Assembly (NCBI RefSeq): GCF_001436755.1
Contig: NZ_AYZD01000028.1
Coordinates: forward strand, 1-58,117
Direction: 5' to 3'
DNA: 58,117 nucleotides
Source of the DNA: Liquorilactobacillus aquaticus DSM 21051
GTDB lineage: Bacteria > Bacillota > Bacilli > Lactobacillales > Lactobacillaceae
Under the pieces are notes generated by a model. It was not told the DNA's origin and did no database searches. It saw only the letters and a list, made by a program, of their open reading frames with translations. Position numbers and translations under genes: made by a program. Below, one piece after another: positions 26,285 through 36,154 of this stretch (positions are counted from its first letter, which is position 1; every line of letters starts with the position of its first letter).

Positions 26285-26770
26285 TTAAATTTTTTGTTTC
26301 AAAATTTTTGCGAAATCTTGACTAGAATCTCCCGGTAATTGCCGCAATTCTAGTTTTACCCCCATATCACTGAGTTTTTTAAATGCTTCAACATCCTCAG
26401 GAGCAACGCTGACCGATTCAGTAATTTGAGTCTTCTTAGGATCAAACCGCATTCCACCAACATTGACCGTTTTAATATCGACTCCGTTTTCAATCGCTTC
26501 AACTATTTCACCTGGATTACCGAAAAGAAGCATTGCCGTTGTTTCCGCATATTTTGGATTTTGGAAAACTCGTCCCATTTTCTCAGGTGTAACAGCATTC
26601 GCTTTCACATTTGAGGGAGCAACAGACAAAACCAATGTTTTTCGCATAGGGTCTTCTGCAACTTCATCACTAACAACAATTATTCTTTCTGCTGGAAGCA
26701 GCTTAATCCACTTTGTTAAAACTTGCCCATGAATATATCTATCATCGATTCTAGTTACCGTAATTTTCAT
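26285..26770 (-). CDS. PTS mannose/fructose/sorbose-family IIB component
   Basis: Cytosolic phosphocarrier of 161 residues. The phosphorylatable His is His14 in RIDDRYIHGQVLTKW. The VVSDEVAEDPMRK and GGMRFDPKKTQI segments are conserved in the class. It overlaps the IIA gene by 4 nt, which couples translation. IIA and IIB are separate proteins here, not fused as in ManX. Confidence 0.95.
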   Translation of the reverse strand: MKITVTRIDDRYIHGQVLTKWIKLLPAERIIVVSDEVAEDPMRKTLVLSVAPSNVKANAVTPEKMGRVFQNPKYAETTAMLLFGNPGEIVEAIENGVDIKTVNVGGMRFDPKKTQITESVSVAPEDVEAFKKLSDMGVKLELRQLPGDSSQDFAKILKQKI

Positions 26771-27213
26771 AATAAATCATCCTCCTCATTATCTTCTTGA
26801 TCCGTTAATTTCTGTGTCTGTTCTGAAAAAATTTTGAAACTTTCTGGAACTGCCTCCTTTAGATGCCTTATAATTTCTCTCAAAGAGTTTGTTTCAACCA
26901 TCCCCAAAGCTTCGAGAACCATAGGCAGATTTACCCCTGTAGCAATATCGATGTTCTCATTTCCATATGCTAACTGAATGGCCGCATTGTATGGGCTTCC
27001 ACCGAAAAGATCTACCAAGAAAAGAAACTCACTTTCTGCTGGAAATTTTTTTAGCGTAGTTTCATAATGCTCTTTTATATCCTCCAATCCTTCTCCTTTT
27101 TTGAAAGGAACTGCAACAACATTATCATTTTCGCCAAAAATCATATTAACGGCACTGACAATTCCCGTTGAAATTTCTCCATGTCCTGAAATAATAAGTT
27201 TTACCATAATCAA
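26767..27213 (-). CDS. PTS mannose/fructose/sorbose-family IIA component
   Basis: Cytosolic IIA-Man domain protein of 148 residues. The active His is His11 in ISGHGEISTG. The VDLFGGSPYNAA motif near residue 68 is typical. It ends with an acidic tail (DNEEDDLL). It is the first gene of the operon, with GGAGGAGG upstream and a sigma-54 promoter about 35 bp before the start. HPr-phosphate should phosphorylate it. Confidence 0.95.
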   Translation of the reverse strand: MIMVKLIISGHGEISTGIVSAVNMIFGENDNVVAVPFKKGEGLEDIKEHYETTLKKFPAESEFLFLVDLFGGSPYNAAIQLAYGNENIDIATGVNLPMVLEALGMVETNSLREIIRHLKEAVPESFKIFSEQTQKLTDQEDNEEDDLL

Positions 27214-27245
27214 TCCTCCTCCAAAATCATTTACACTTTATACAT

Positions 27246-27262
27246 AGCAAAACTCATGCCAA
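27246..27262 (-). promoter_or_regulatory. sigma-54 (-24/-12) promoter of the PTS operon
   Basis: Minus strand TTGGCATGAGTTTTGCT: the invariant GG and GC are exactly 10 bp apart, as in the consensus TGGCAC-N5-TTGC. It lies between the LevR-type activator gene and the IIA gene. The adjacent activator has a sigma-54-contacting AAA+ domain. Confidence 0.9.
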
Positions 27263-27310
27263 TTATCTAAAACCCTTACAAGAATCCCAATTCGATAACC
27301 CTTTTTACTG

Positions 27311-27359
27311 AAACAAGCCAAACCTGTTCTATAAAAAGCAGAACAGATTCGGCTTGTTT
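27311..27359. terminator. hairpin after the LevR-type gene, probable terminator
   Basis: Arms 27311-27330 and 27340-27359 (AAACAAGCCAAACCTGTTCT and near-complement) pair with two or three mismatches, 30 bp past the levR-type stop. There is no long U-tract on the minus strand, so it may be weak, or part of the enhancer region of the sigma-54 promoter. Confidence 0.5.
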
Positions 27360-27391
27360 TAATACAATTATTTTGCTTTTAATACAGGTTA

Positions 27392-30217
27392 TTAATAATT
27401 TAAAACAGTTTCAGTGATGAAATAAAGTTCGTCTTCTGGAAGCTTTATTTTAAGCGAACTTATACTTGAATTCAGAGTTTCTTCTATTATCGGAAACGCA
27501 TCTTTCACTGCACAACTGGGTACTTCAGTGTATTTTGCCGTGTTTTCTCTTAAAACACGTTCAAGAGCAAACGCTGTATGAACAATACATTTTATCTGGC
27601 GGCTATTGGAGAAATCCTCCTGCATTTTATTTTGTAACTTATTCAACCAATCAACCAACATTTGGCACACTAAAAAAGGATTAAGATATACCAAATGTGT
27701 ACGTAAAACATCTTCACACATATTTGAAACAACTATGTTCTTATCAATTGTCGACTCTGGCAACTTAACGTTGGGATCCATTAATGCGACCAGTTGTTTT
27801 TCACCATTTCCAGCAATCAAATCCTCTAATGAAATATAAGGAATCGCCACACTGGGCTGTTTAGTTCCAACAGCCGCTATTATTTCGTATTCATTAGCGA
27901 TTTTCGGGATTTCTTCAGCCATTTTCAAAGCAGAAATAGTAAAAATTTTTATTTGTTCTGAAGTTGTTTTAGAAACGATCTCACTTATAATCTGTTTTAA
28001 CTTTTTGGCTGTCCCACTACCTGTCATGCAAATTGAAACAATAGCTTTCTTTTGACCAGATGTAGTCGGGGCCAGCTGCGCTATCATTTGTGACATGTCC
28101 TGTTTAATCGAAACATAAATTGTGCCAAGATCCATATCTAAGTAATTTACTTTGCGCAATGCATCCAAAACAAGTGACGTTGTAACATTAGGCAGTGTCC
28201 TAAGCGGAACTCCTGTCATTTTCTCTAACCTGTGATTAAACATCGCCAATGAACCCATATCAACAAGTAACAACACACCCTTGCCTTGATTAAGTTTTTT
28301 GGTTAATTCAGCAAGACTATCTAAAATCTCAGTTGGCGAAACCGTTAAGGGCATGTTCAAAGCCGCAATGTTGGCATCTCCTAAAAGATCAGTTGCAACT
28401 TTAACCATTGAAGAAGCCGTTGAATTACCATGCGCGGCCACCAAAATTCCAACTTTCTTGCCTTCGGACATTGATTTGATCGAAGTTAGGAGCATTGTTA
28501 AATAAATAACTTCCATATCGGGCATCTTAACAGCAAATGTTTTGCTGATTTCTTTTTGAAAAATTTGTGCTACTCGATATTCTGGTTCATGTGTTTGCTT
28601 TATTTTATTAACTTCATTTTTCATCAGAAGATCTGTTTTATTACCGCGTTTAAAGAAAGCATCAATATGCATACTTAAATAGTAAACAAATCGTCGATCA
28701 AATTGACAGTGTAGTTGTTCTTCTGCAATTTGTTTTAAATGTTCAACAAACTGCGGAATCCTTCGATCAACAAATTTGGATAAATTATCATCGCTAACAT
28801 TTTGTTTGAAGAAATTCTTAATGTGCAAATGCATATCCACCATGATATATTGCTGAATATCATTTTCCGGTACCCCTTCGGCTGCCAGCGCCTTCACTTT
28901 ATTTTCAATCAATTCATAAATATTATCTTTTTCATCAGGTTGCAGCGTTTTATCCACATAGAAAACAGTATTAGTGTCTAAATATTCAGAAATATTAGCT
29001 TTTCTTCGTTCTTTCGCTGAATTTGAAAGCCAGACTTGCCGCAATCCTTCAGGTAAATCACGCAACTGTACACTGACATCATCTTTTGAACCAATATTGT
29101 TTAGAAAAGCTTGTGCGCAGGTCAACTGTACTTGCGACTTCAATTGACCAACATTGCCATAATTGACTTCTGTCAATAAGGCAATGAAAACATCGATTCT
29201 AACACTCAAATTCTTTTTGATTCGTTCAGCTTCCCTTTGAAAAAGAAACTTTGCTAACTCTACCCGCTCGCTTAATGGGCGCTCTTCAAGCGCTGGAATT
29301 GAAATGGTCATCGGAATCCTTCGCAAAAAAGTCTTCAGCATTGAAGAATCCGGATCTTCTGTTGTCGCACAGATAATCAAAACATTTGCACGTCGACGTT
29401 TCTGATTCTCTCCCAGTCTGTTAAAAGTTCCATTATCGATAAAATAGAATAACATTTCCTGACCTTCTGGAGGAAGCCGATGAACTTCATCAAGTAACAA
29501 TACTCCATTATCAGCCTGTTCGACTAAACCCTTTTCAGCTTCTGCCGCGCCAGTGTAAGCTCCCTTAGCATGTCCAAACAGTGTCGACATGAGCAGTTGC
29601 GGGTTATTATAATAATCCGCACAGTTGAAGGAAATAAGCGGAGCATCTTCTTTTAGGAGCTTTTTATATCTGGCATATTCATATATCTTGTTCGCAAAAT
29701 ATGTTTTCCCAGCACCTGTTTGACCTAAAAGCATCATATGCAATCCATGTGGTGGATACATGATTGCGGCTTCAGCTTGTGAGGTTGCTTTTCTTAAACT
29801 ACCTTTATATCCAATCATTTTTAATAAAGGATTTTTTGCTTTGCTAGCTGCTGTTTGTGAAAAACTGTGACTACCAGAGGATTTTCCCTCTTCCACTCTC
29901 TGACCAATTTCATTTTGATCTGCTTGTGTCTTTAGCAATTCTTTCAAACTTGAAGTTTCAAAATAACTAAACGTATGAACAGCCAGTTTTTTTTCCACAC
30001 TTTCTACTGGAAGATAATGAACCGGAAAAGTTTTGACTTTTAAAACCTTTCCTGCTCTTACTAGTCTATTTAATTCAAGTGAAACATTCGAACGTGTTAA
30101 CCCCATTGCTTGAGCCAATTCAGTTGCTGAACTTCCTTGCTGTTTTAGTATTCTCTCCTTATCAGCTTTCTGCCAAACGTTTAAAAGATGATTGTATACT
30201 TTTTCAATTCGTTTCAA
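27392..30217 (-). CDS. levR: LevR-type sigma-54-dependent PTS operon activator
   Basis: A 941-residue transcription activator. N-terminal helix-turn-helix (about 20-65). AAA+ domain with Walker A LLGQTGAGKTYF (~163-174) and the sigma-54 contact loop as GAYTGAAE (GAFTGA in most). A PRD (about 450-560). A IIA-Man-like domain with His in GILVAAHGNSTAS. A IIB-like domain with Cys in VSICMTGSGTAKK. A second PRD (about 840-941) with His in CIVHTAFALER. This is the full LevR/ManR layout. PTS phosphorylation of the PRDs sets its activity. It should act from upstream sites on the -24/-12 promoter of the adjoining PTS operon. RpoN is not in this window. Confidence 0.94.
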   Translation of the reverse strand: MKRIEKVYNHLLNVWQKADKERILKQQGSSATELAQAMGLTRSNVSLELNRLVRAGKVLKVKTFPVHYLPVESVEKKLAVHTFSYFETSSLKELLKTQADQNEIGQRVEEGKSSGSHSFSQTAASKAKNPLLKMIGYKGSLRKATSQAEAAIMYPPHGLHMMLLGQTGAGKTYFANKIYEYARYKKLLKEDAPLISFNCADYYNNPQLLMSTLFGHAKGAYTGAAEAEKGLVEQADNGVLLLDEVHRLPPEGQEMLFYFIDNGTFNRLGENQKRRRANVLIICATTEDPDSSMLKTFLRRIPMTISIPALEERPLSERVELAKFLFQREAERIKKNLSVRIDVFIALLTEVNYGNVGQLKSQVQLTCAQAFLNNIGSKDDVSVQLRDLPEGLRQVWLSNSAKERRKANISEYLDTNTVFYVDKTLQPDEKDNIYELIENKVKALAAEGVPENDIQQYIMVDMHLHIKNFFKQNVSDDNLSKFVDRRIPQFVEHLKQIAEEQLHCQFDRRFVYYLSMHIDAFFKRGNKTDLLMKNEVNKIKQTHEPEYRVAQIFQKEISKTFAVKMPDMEVIYLTMLLTSIKSMSEGKKVGILVAAHGNSTASSMVKVATDLLGDANIAALNMPLTVSPTEILDSLAELTKKLNQGKGVLLLVDMGSLAMFNHRLEKMTGVPLRTLPNVTTSLVLDALRKVNYLDMDLGTIYVSIKQDMSQMIAQLAPTTSGQKKAIVSICMTGSGTAKKLKQIISEIVSKTTSEQIKIFTISALKMAEEIPKIANEYEIIAAVGTKQPSVAIPYISLEDLIAGNGEKQLVALMDPNVKLPESTIDKNIVVSNMCEDVLRTHLVYLNPFLVCQMLVDWLNKLQNKMQEDFSNSRQIKCIVHTAFALERVLRENTAKYTEVPSCAVKDAFPIIEETLNSSISSLKIKLPEDELYFITETVLNY

Positions 30218-30228
30218 ATTTTTTCCCC

Positions 30229-30627
30229 CTATTTAACCATCTCCAACTGTGTTCGAATTCTCTTGAGATTTTTGATATGCCAAGGTGTCCGATTTAATTT
30301 AGGCAGGTTCATTTTCAACACAATTTGATTTCCATCTTTCAATTTTTCATTAGTTTCAATAATTAACTGCGTTGACATCATTTTGTCTTTTAAGTACATA
30401 TGTTGAATTTGGTTTTTATTTAAAGAAAATCCTTTAGCAAAAGTATCAAAATTGCTCTGATATTGTGCTGCAAAGAAAAAATCATGGCTCACATAGATGC
30501 AATTCATCTTTGGCGCTGACTTAACGGTGTTTAACGAAAGCAAAACGTTTTTTTCATCATACAAAATCCCTGGAACCTCATTTAACATATATTTTTTGAA
30601 CTTGTTTCTATCAATAAAAAGTGACAC
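30229..30627 (-). CDS. unknown 132-residue protein upstream of levR
   Basis: I do not recognise this protein. It has 132 residues, is basic (Lys-rich C terminus RTPWHIKNLKRIRTQ), and has neither signal peptide nor membrane helix. The pattern of short alternating hydrophobic stretches (NCIYVSHDFFFAAQY, MSTQLIIETNEKL, NQIVLKMNLPKL) suggests a beta-rich fold. It lies 11 bp before the LevR-type gene on the same strand, so the two are probably cotranscribed. That makes a regulatory or PTS-related role possible. It is not the DUF956 (ManO) protein often linked to Man-PTS genes. GGGGGAAA precedes the ATG. Confidence 0.7.
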   Translation of the reverse strand: MSLFIDRNKFKKYMLNEVPGILYDEKNVLLSLNTVKSAPKMNCIYVSHDFFFAAQYQSNFDTFAKGFSLNKNQIQHMYLKDKMMSTQLIIETNEKLKDGNQIVLKMNLPKLNRTPWHIKNLKRIRTQLEMVK

Positions 30628-30920
30628 TAGATGTTTCCCCCTTTAATTACATTTTTTTTAACTTTAAAGTGCATAATCTTCCTTTTTCAGCAGTTCAAAT
30701 GTAACACCTACTAATAAGTACTTTATCACAATTAACCGCTTTATAAAAAAGACAGTCAAAAATTTCTCCAATTTGGACCATTTGATAAAATTGATTTTCT
30801 TTACCTGCTAAAGCAAAAAAGCCAGCCAATTTCGCTGTATATCTTCATTTGAGGCAAGAACAAAAAGCGACTCACCCCCCTAGCTATTAACGATCTAAAA
30901 CATTATATTCAAATAAAAAA
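30628..30920. other. upstream region of the levR pair
   Basis: No gene is seen. On the minus strand TTGAAC (30698-30693) and a poor TATGCA 17 bp downstream could be the promoter of the unknown gene and levR. The rest is AT-rich without recognisable structure. Confidence 0.35.
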
Positions 30921-30960
30921 GCAGAATATCAAAAATCAAAAAAGATTTTTGATATTCCGC
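30921..30960. terminator. terminator of the lar operon
   Basis: The 17-bp arms 30921-30937 and 30944-30960 (GCAGAATATCAAAAATC and complement, one mismatch) enclose six A residues. A/T tracts flank both sides. It is about 135 bp past the larD stop. Confidence 0.8.
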
Positions 30961-31095
30961 TTTATTTTTGTAAAGAACTTATATAGTTCTCTACCCTTAT
31001 AATATGAAATATTTAAATTGGGTAAAAATTAATTGCAACCATCTTTGTCGTTTAATATCATGCTATCTATCAACTAGGTTATTATTTACTGACTA

Positions 31096-31815
31096 TCAGA
31101 ACAAAGCCTTATGAATTGCGGCTGCCACAACTGCTCCCAAAATTGGAGCAACGATCGGAACCCAGCTGTAACTAAATTGTGAGCTTCCTTTGTACTTAAA
31201 TGGTAAAACAGCATGCAGCAATCTTGGACCAATATCACGTGCTGGATTCAGTGCAGGGCCTGTAGGACCACCGAATGAAACAACCAAACACATGACTAAG
31301 AAACCTAATCCGATGAAATCAGCGCGCGAATCAACCTTATCTGCAGTTATACTTAAAGCGCCAAAGACCAAAAGAAATGTTCCTATAAATTCATTTACAA
31401 AGCCGTTAAATTTGCTGTTAACAGCATCGATTGTCGAAAATGTTCCCAAAATTGCTTCTGGATTTGTTGTTTTTTCATAGTATGGTTTATAGGCAATAAC
31501 TATCATTAATTGACCAAAAATAGCTCCTAAAAGCTGTGCAACAAGATAAGGGATTACTTCCCCCCAAGGGAAACTACCGGTTACAGCAAGAGCGACCGTG
31601 AAGGCGGGGTTTATTTGTGCACCTGAAACAGTTGCAAACATCAAAGCAGGAATCATAACACCTATTCCGTACCCAAAACCAATTAAAACCCAACCACCAT
31701 GAAAGCCTTTCGTTCCTTTTAGTTCAACATTCGCAACAGAACCATTACCAAGCGCAACCATTATTGCTGTTCCGAAAAATTCTGCAAAACAACGAGTTAA
31801 TAATGAATAATCCAT
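31096..31815 (-). CDS. larD: LarD, aquaglyceroporin-type lactic acid channel
   Basis: MIP-family channel of 239 residues with six helices and both NPA boxes (GAQINPAFTV and GPALNPARDIG). In Lactobacillus plantarum the GlpF-like LarD passes lactic acid isomers and belongs to the lactate racemase operon. Function is assigned by that precedent. It is the last gene of the operon, 6 bp after larE. In L. plantarum larD precedes larE, so the order is swapped here. Glycerol transport is an alternative or added role. Confidence 0.9.
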   Translation of the reverse strand: MDYSLLTRCFAEFFGTAIMVALGNGSVANVELKGTKGFHGGWVLIGFGYGIGVMIPALMFATVSGAQINPAFTVALAVTGSFPWGEVIPYLVAQLLGAIFGQLMIVIAYKPYYEKTTNPEAILGTFSTIDAVNSKFNGFVNEFIGTFLLVFGALSITADKVDSRADFIGLGFLVMCLVVSFGGPTGPALNPARDIGPRLLHAVLPFKYKGSSQFSYSWVPIVAPILGAVVAAAIHKALF

Positions 31816-31821
31816 TTTTTA

Positions 31822-32658
31822 CTATCCCACCAATACTTTCTTCTTAGTATTTTCTGAAAGAACTTCATTCATTCTTCCACTCTCAAAACCACTTAAGTCA
31901 AGTGTCACAAATTCATAACCCAACTTCAAAAGTTTATTATTAATTTCTTTTCGTGAAAGCATGAAGTCATTAAAAGCAGTTGCTGGCACTTCAACGCGTG
32001 CTACTGTTCCATGAACTCTAACACGTACTGTAGGGAAACCTAAAGCTCGTAAGTATGCTTCCGCAGCCATAACCTTTTCGATCTTCTCACTAGTTAATTT
32101 CGTATAATATGGGAAACGAGAAGAAACAGAACAGGAAGCGACCTTGTTCCAGTTGTTCAATTCTAATTTCTTAGCTATCTCACGGACATCTATTTTGTAA
32201 ATGTCGGCAGTTTGCAAAACAGATACTGCCTTTTCTTCATCTCTAGCTCTTAAACCAGGACGAAAATCGTTATTATCATCCATGATCATACCATCTAAAA
32301 CAGCATCTGCATTAAAATCAGCTGCTATCTTGTTAAGTGCTTTATAAAAGATTTTCTTCATGTAGTACCATGATTCAGGTGTGTTATTACTGATATTTTC
32401 ATTAGCTAAATAATCTAATTCGATGCCTTGTACATTAACATCCAATTCTTGAGCTAAAGTCACAGCTTTATTGTATTCTTCATCAGAAAAAAGTTCTGAA
32501 TTTGCAACAACTGCTAAAACATTTTCCTTGCCCAAAATATCGACAGCTTCCTTCAAAACAACAGTAGAATCAATTCCACCAGAAAATCCTACGATTACTT
32601 TATGATAATCAGTTAAAATAGCTTGTAATTTTTCTTCTTTTTCTATAAACGTTGTCAT
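31822..32658 (-). CDS. larE: LarE, sulfur-donating enzyme of the NPN cofactor pathway
   Basis: PP-loop ATP pyrophosphatase of 278 residues. It adenylates the carboxylates of the LarB product and gives its own cysteine sulfur. The PP-loop is GFSGGIDSTVV. With the ATG at 32658, chosen for GGGAGAG 8 nt upstream, the donor cysteine in VASCSVSSRF falls at residue 176, the position of the sacrificial Cys176 of L. plantarum LarE. A start at 32682 would overlap larC and shift this. So the start choice and the single-use Cys chemistry fit. It begins 4 bp after the larC stop. Confidence 0.94.
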   Translation of the reverse strand: MTTFIEKEEKLQAILTDYHKVIVGFSGGIDSTVVLKEAVDILGKENVLAVVANSELFSDEEYNKAVTLAQELDVNVQGIELDYLANENISNNTPESWYYMKKIFYKALNKIAADFNADAVLDGMIMDDNNDFRPGLRARDEEKAVSVLQTADIYKIDVREIAKKLELNNWNKVASCSVSSRFPYYTKLTSEKIEKVMAAEAYLRALGFPTVRVRVHGTVARVEVPATAFNDFMLSRKEINNKLLKLGYEFVTLDLSGFESGRMNEVLSENTKKKVLVG

Positions 32659-32662
32659 TATG

Positions 32663-33898
32663 TTACTCTCCCTTATTTTCAATTTCTTGTAGAACAGCCA
32701 ATCTGATTTTCTCAGAACTTTCTTTTGTTTTCTGCGACTGTTTTACGATATCGTCATGTTCGATAGAAACTTTACTTACTCCGTGATAACTCAGCTTTTT
32801 TATTCCGACTTTGCCATACACAGTCTGCACCTGTTCAATTTTTCTTTCCATAATCTCTCGGTGCATGAGTTGAATCCGTAGCCCTATCGCTGGGGTATTG
32901 CTAAACAAAAATTTAACAAAAAAGTCTTGCTGCTCTGGCGCTGTCAACAAACATAACTTATAAGCTGGTCTGCCCTTTTTCATTATAATTGGTTCTGCCC
33001 AAGCATCTTTAGCACCTAAATCAAGTGCTTTTTTAATCGTAAGTGATAATTGCTGCCCAGTAGCATCATCTAAATTTGTTTCTAACAACAATACACTATC
33101 ATTCGTTTTATCGACCTGCTGCTGGCTAAGCTTAGAGTTGTATAAACTGGCACGCAAAGCATTTAGACTTCCTGTCTCTCGTTTACCAAATCCGTACCCC
33201 GTTTTTTCAAGCACACTATTTAAAATAGAAGCATTGAACTCACTTGCCATACACTTGACAATTGCCATTCCTGTTGGAGTTATCAATTCCGTATGGACGT
33301 CAAATCTCTTCTGAATAGGAATCGCAGTGTTTAACTGCATTTCCATAACAGCAGGTACTGGTACTGGCACTACCCCATGCGCAATCTTGATTGTTCCTAC
33401 ACCGTCAGACAAATTATTAACAATCAGCTTATCGATCTGCAACATATCAAAAGCAATTGCTGCACCAACAATATCGACAATGGAGTCCAAAGCCCCGACC
33501 TCATGAAAATGAACGTCTTCCAGCTTCTTTCCATGCACCTTCGCTTCAGCAAGTGCAATTTGTTCAAACATCTTGATGGCTCTTTCTTTAACTGCGGTCT
33601 TTAACTCGCTTTGTATTATCAATTGTTTGATCATCATGAAATTACGACCGTGATGATGATGTTGTTCGTGTTCATCAAAGCCATGATCCTTAGGCAAGTT
33701 TCCATCTAAAACAACATCAAAGTCTGTTCCTGTAATACTGGAACGTGCCGTCCGCTTAATTGTTATCTGGTATCCTTTGACCTTCAATTTATTCAATTGT
33801 TCTTCAAATTCTGCTTGGGATAGACCTAAATCAAACATTGCTCCCAAAAACATGTCACCACTAATACCAGAAAAAGCATCTAAAACTAAGGTTTTCAT
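32663..33898 (-). CDS. larC: LarC, nickel-inserting cyclometallase, unsplit gene
   Basis: A 411-residue protein that puts nickel into the NPN cofactor in a CTP-dependent step. The N-terminal [16 protein letters not shown], a His-rich loop (HEQHHHHG) that may bind nickel, and [18 protein letters not shown] are typical. In L. plantarum larC is read as larC1 and larC2 joined by programmed frameshifting. Here one continuous frame covers both parts and no frameshift is needed. It overlaps larB by 4 nt. Confidence 0.94.
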   Translation of the reverse strand: MKTLVLDAFSGISGDMFLGAMFDLGLSQAEFEEQLNKLKVKGYQITIKRTARSSITGTDFDVVLDGNLPKDHGFDEHEQHHHHGRNFMMIKQLIIQSELKTAVKERAIKMFEQIALAEAKVHGKKLEDVHFHEVGALDSIVDIVGAAIAFDMLQIDKLIVNNLSDGVGTIKIAHGVVPVPVPAVMEMQLNTAIPIQKRFDVHTELITPTGMAIVKCMASEFNASILNSVLEKTGYGFGKRETGSLNALRASLYNSKLSQQQVDKTNDSVLLLETNLDDATGQQLSLTIKKALDLGAKDAWAEPIIMKKGRPAYKLCLLTAPEQQDFFVKFLFSNTPAIGLRIQLMHREIMERKIEQVQTVYGKVGIKKLSYHGVSKVSIEHDDIVKQSQKTKESSEKIRLAVLQEIENKGE

Positions 33899-34656
33899 AT
33901 ATGCTCCTTACTTATCAATCGATTGATCATACTAGCGTTATAGGCTGCGCCAAAACCATTATCAATATTTACGACACTTATTCCTGATGAACAACTGTTA
34001 AGCATTGTTAGCAGCGGTGTCATCCCGCCTAAATTGCTTCCGTACCCAATACTGGTTGGTACTGCGATAACGGGATGATCTACCAGCCCTCCAACAACAC
34101 TTGTCAATGCGCCTTCCATTCCAGCAATTACGATCACCACATTAGCTTGTCTGATAAGCTCAAGTTTTGCAAATAAACGATGAATGCCAGCAACACCGAC
34201 ATCATATATTCGCGTAACTTGATTACCAAAAATTTCAGCAGTAATGGCTGCTTCCTCTGCAACTTTTATATCTGATGTTCCAGCTGTGACGATCGCAATA
34301 TTTCCGATCTTCACACTCTCTTTATCTTGGGAAGTTAAAGTTTGAGAAGTAGCATCATACTTTAAAAAAGGCAATGCTTGAGTAACCACATCAGCTTTTT
34401 GAGAATCAACTCGAGTCGCTAGAATTGATTTTTGACGTTCTTTCATTGCTTTTACGATACCTATGATCTGTTGAGCTGACTTACCTGAACCATAAATAAC
34501 TTCTGGGTATCCAGTTCTTTGCGCTCGTGTCGTATCGATTTTTGCATAATCTAATTCTTCAAAACCATCATTACCTAATTTTCCGACTGCCGCCGCTGGT
34601 GTTAGAGTTTGGTTTGCAACATCTTGCAAAACTTTCAGTAATTGTTGTTGTTCCAT
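33895..34656 (-). CDS. larB: LarB, NaAD carboxylase/hydrolase
   Basis: A 253-residue AIR-carboxylase-like enzyme that starts NPN cofactor synthesis by carboxylating nicotinic acid adenine dinucleotide. Visible features: [12 protein letters not shown] near residue 54, [14 protein letters not shown] near 124, the [17 protein letters not shown] segment and Cys222 in [11 protein letters not shown], next to the position of the catalytic Cys221 of L. plantarum LarB. It is 1 bp after larA and overlaps larC by 4 nt. Confidence 0.94.
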   Translation of the reverse strand: MEQQQLLKVLQDVANQTLTPAAAVGKLGNDGFEELDYAKIDTTRAQRTGYPEVIYGSGKSAQQIIGIVKAMKERQKSILATRVDSQKADVVTQALPFLKYDATSQTLTSQDKESVKIGNIAIVTAGTSDIKVAEEAAITAEIFGNQVTRIYDVGVAGIHRLFAKLELIRQANVVIVIAGMEGALTSVVGGLVDHPVIAVPTSIGYGSNLGGMTPLLTMLNSCSSGISVVNIDNGFGAAYNASMINRLISKEHI

Positions 34657-34657
34657 A

Positions 34658-35938
34658 TTAGTTATCCTTTACAACTACACCAAGGCCGTCTGGAATAACG
34701 GTTACCTTAGCATCTTTTCCTTCACGTTCAAATGCCATTTCCAAAGCTTGATCAATCGATGTTGCTAATTTCATATGCATATTCGTCACAAGTTTAGGAT
34801 CAACTAGGTCTGAAACCATAATGACATAATGGTTCGTCAAAATTCTAGCAAGAATTTGAGAGGTCCATTGATCTGGTACAGTTTCCAAGCGTGGTGTATT
34901 GATTGCTGCATCTAAAAATTCTTTTGGATCTTCAACATCTGCTAAATTATGGTAAAATCCTTCACCACCATGACCATCACGACAACCTGCAACCATTATG
35001 ATCGTACCGTTTTGTTTATTTGTTGCTTCTGCTGCAGTCATACCTTTAACTGCTTGATAAATATTCTGATCGAGCGGGAAACCGCCATTAGTTGAAATCG
35101 CAATATCACTTTTAATTGCTTTTACACCCGCAAGGTCACCAACAAAATCGGTTCCTTTTTTATGTGCTTTTTCCAAATCGCCTGCAAAAGAACCAATAAT
35201 ATGCTTGTCTTCATCTAAAACCACATTTAGAATAAATTTTAAACCTGCTGTCTTTGCGGCATAAACCATGTCTTGATGTATTAAATTGTGGTGCAGGTTA
35301 CCTGTTCTAGAATGGGCATCATTAATAAATTCACCCGAATGATTTGCCATAATTGTCTTGTATGAAGAAATACCTGGTAAAACAGACTTGCGTCCACCAG
35401 AAAAGCCAGCAAAAAAGTGTGATTCAATAAAGCCTTCTGAAATTAATAAATCAGCTTCTTCGGCAACTTTGTTAATAATCAAATCCCCGCCGGAAGGCAG
35501 CTTTCCAATTTTCACCATATCTTCATCTTTTTGGGACATATGCATAACAATCTCTTCATGTTCAACTATTTCTTTTCCATACTTATTCACCAATTCTTCA
35601 TGGGTTGATGGGCGATGAAAACCAGTCGCAATCAAGATTCGAATCCTTGCTTCTGGTGCTGCACTGCGTAAACGACGTAATAGGATAGGCGTTATGATAT
35701 GTGAAGGCACCGGTCTAGTATGATCTGAACTGATAATTACAATATTTTTCTTTCCCTGCGCAAGACTTTCAAGCGTTGGGCTTCCAATTGGGTTATCTAA
35801 TGAGTTTTCTACCAATTGGTTTTCTGAAAACTCAGCTTTATATGTTGCTGCTTTTGATACGAGGGATCCAGCAAAATTTTTATCTTCAATTTTAGCCGTT
35901 ACAAAGCCTCGATCATATGGAAGATTAATCTCTACCAC
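34658..35938 (-). CDS. larA: LarA, nickel-pincer lactate racemase
   Basis: A 426-residue enzyme that interconverts D- and L-lactate. It is the same length class as LarA of L. plantarum, and the key residues fall at the same numbers. His108 (ATGFHRPS) and His174 (ESHFFAG) are the catalytic pair, Lys184 (GGRKSVLPG) carries the NPN cofactor and His200 (MANHSGEF) is the nickel ligand. It is the first gene of larABCED and is divergent from larR. Expression is expected to need LarR and L-lactate, by precedent. Confidence 0.96.
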   Translation of the reverse strand: MVEINLPYDRGFVTAKIEDKNFAGSLVSKAATYKAEFSENQLVENSLDNPIGSPTLESLAQGKKNIVIISSDHTRPVPSHIITPILLRRLRSAAPEARIRILIATGFHRPSTHEELVNKYGKEIVEHEEIVMHMSQKDEDMVKIGKLPSGGDLIINKVAEEADLLISEGFIESHFFAGFSGGRKSVLPGISSYKTIMANHSGEFINDAHSRTGNLHHNLIHQDMVYAAKTAGLKFILNVVLDEDKHIIGSFAGDLEKAHKKGTDFVGDLAGVKAIKSDIAISTNGGFPLDQNIYQAVKGMTAAEATNKQNGTIIMVAGCRDGHGGEGFYHNLADVEDPKEFLDAAINTPRLETVPDQWTSQILARILTNHYVIMVSDLVDPKLVTNMHMKLATSIDQALEMAFEREGKDAKVTVIPDGLGVVVKDN

Positions 35939-36057
35939 AAATATTCATCCTCTTTCAATTAATTTTGCTAACAGAAAGTATCATAGTCCCTATGTTTCAG
36001 GTTTTCATTGACAATCATTCATACTAAAGTCCATAATCAATGGATAGTATCTTATTT

Positions 36058-36075
36058 CGTTATCATTTGTTAACG
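36058..36075. promoter_or_regulatory. 18-bp near-palindrome, candidate LarR operator (Lar box)
   Basis: CGTTATCATTTGTTAACG has half-sites CGTTATCA and TGTTAACG that are complementary at 7 of 8 bases. The size suits a Crp/Fnr-family dimer and it lies in the larA-larR intergenic region. I infer it is the LarR site and have not compared it with the published Lar box sequence. Confidence 0.5.
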
Positions 36076-36154
36076 CAAATAAACATTAAGAGAGGAATAT
36101 ATAACTACAGGGTAATATAGCTATTACAAAAGACTAGAAAGAGAGGTTATTTTT

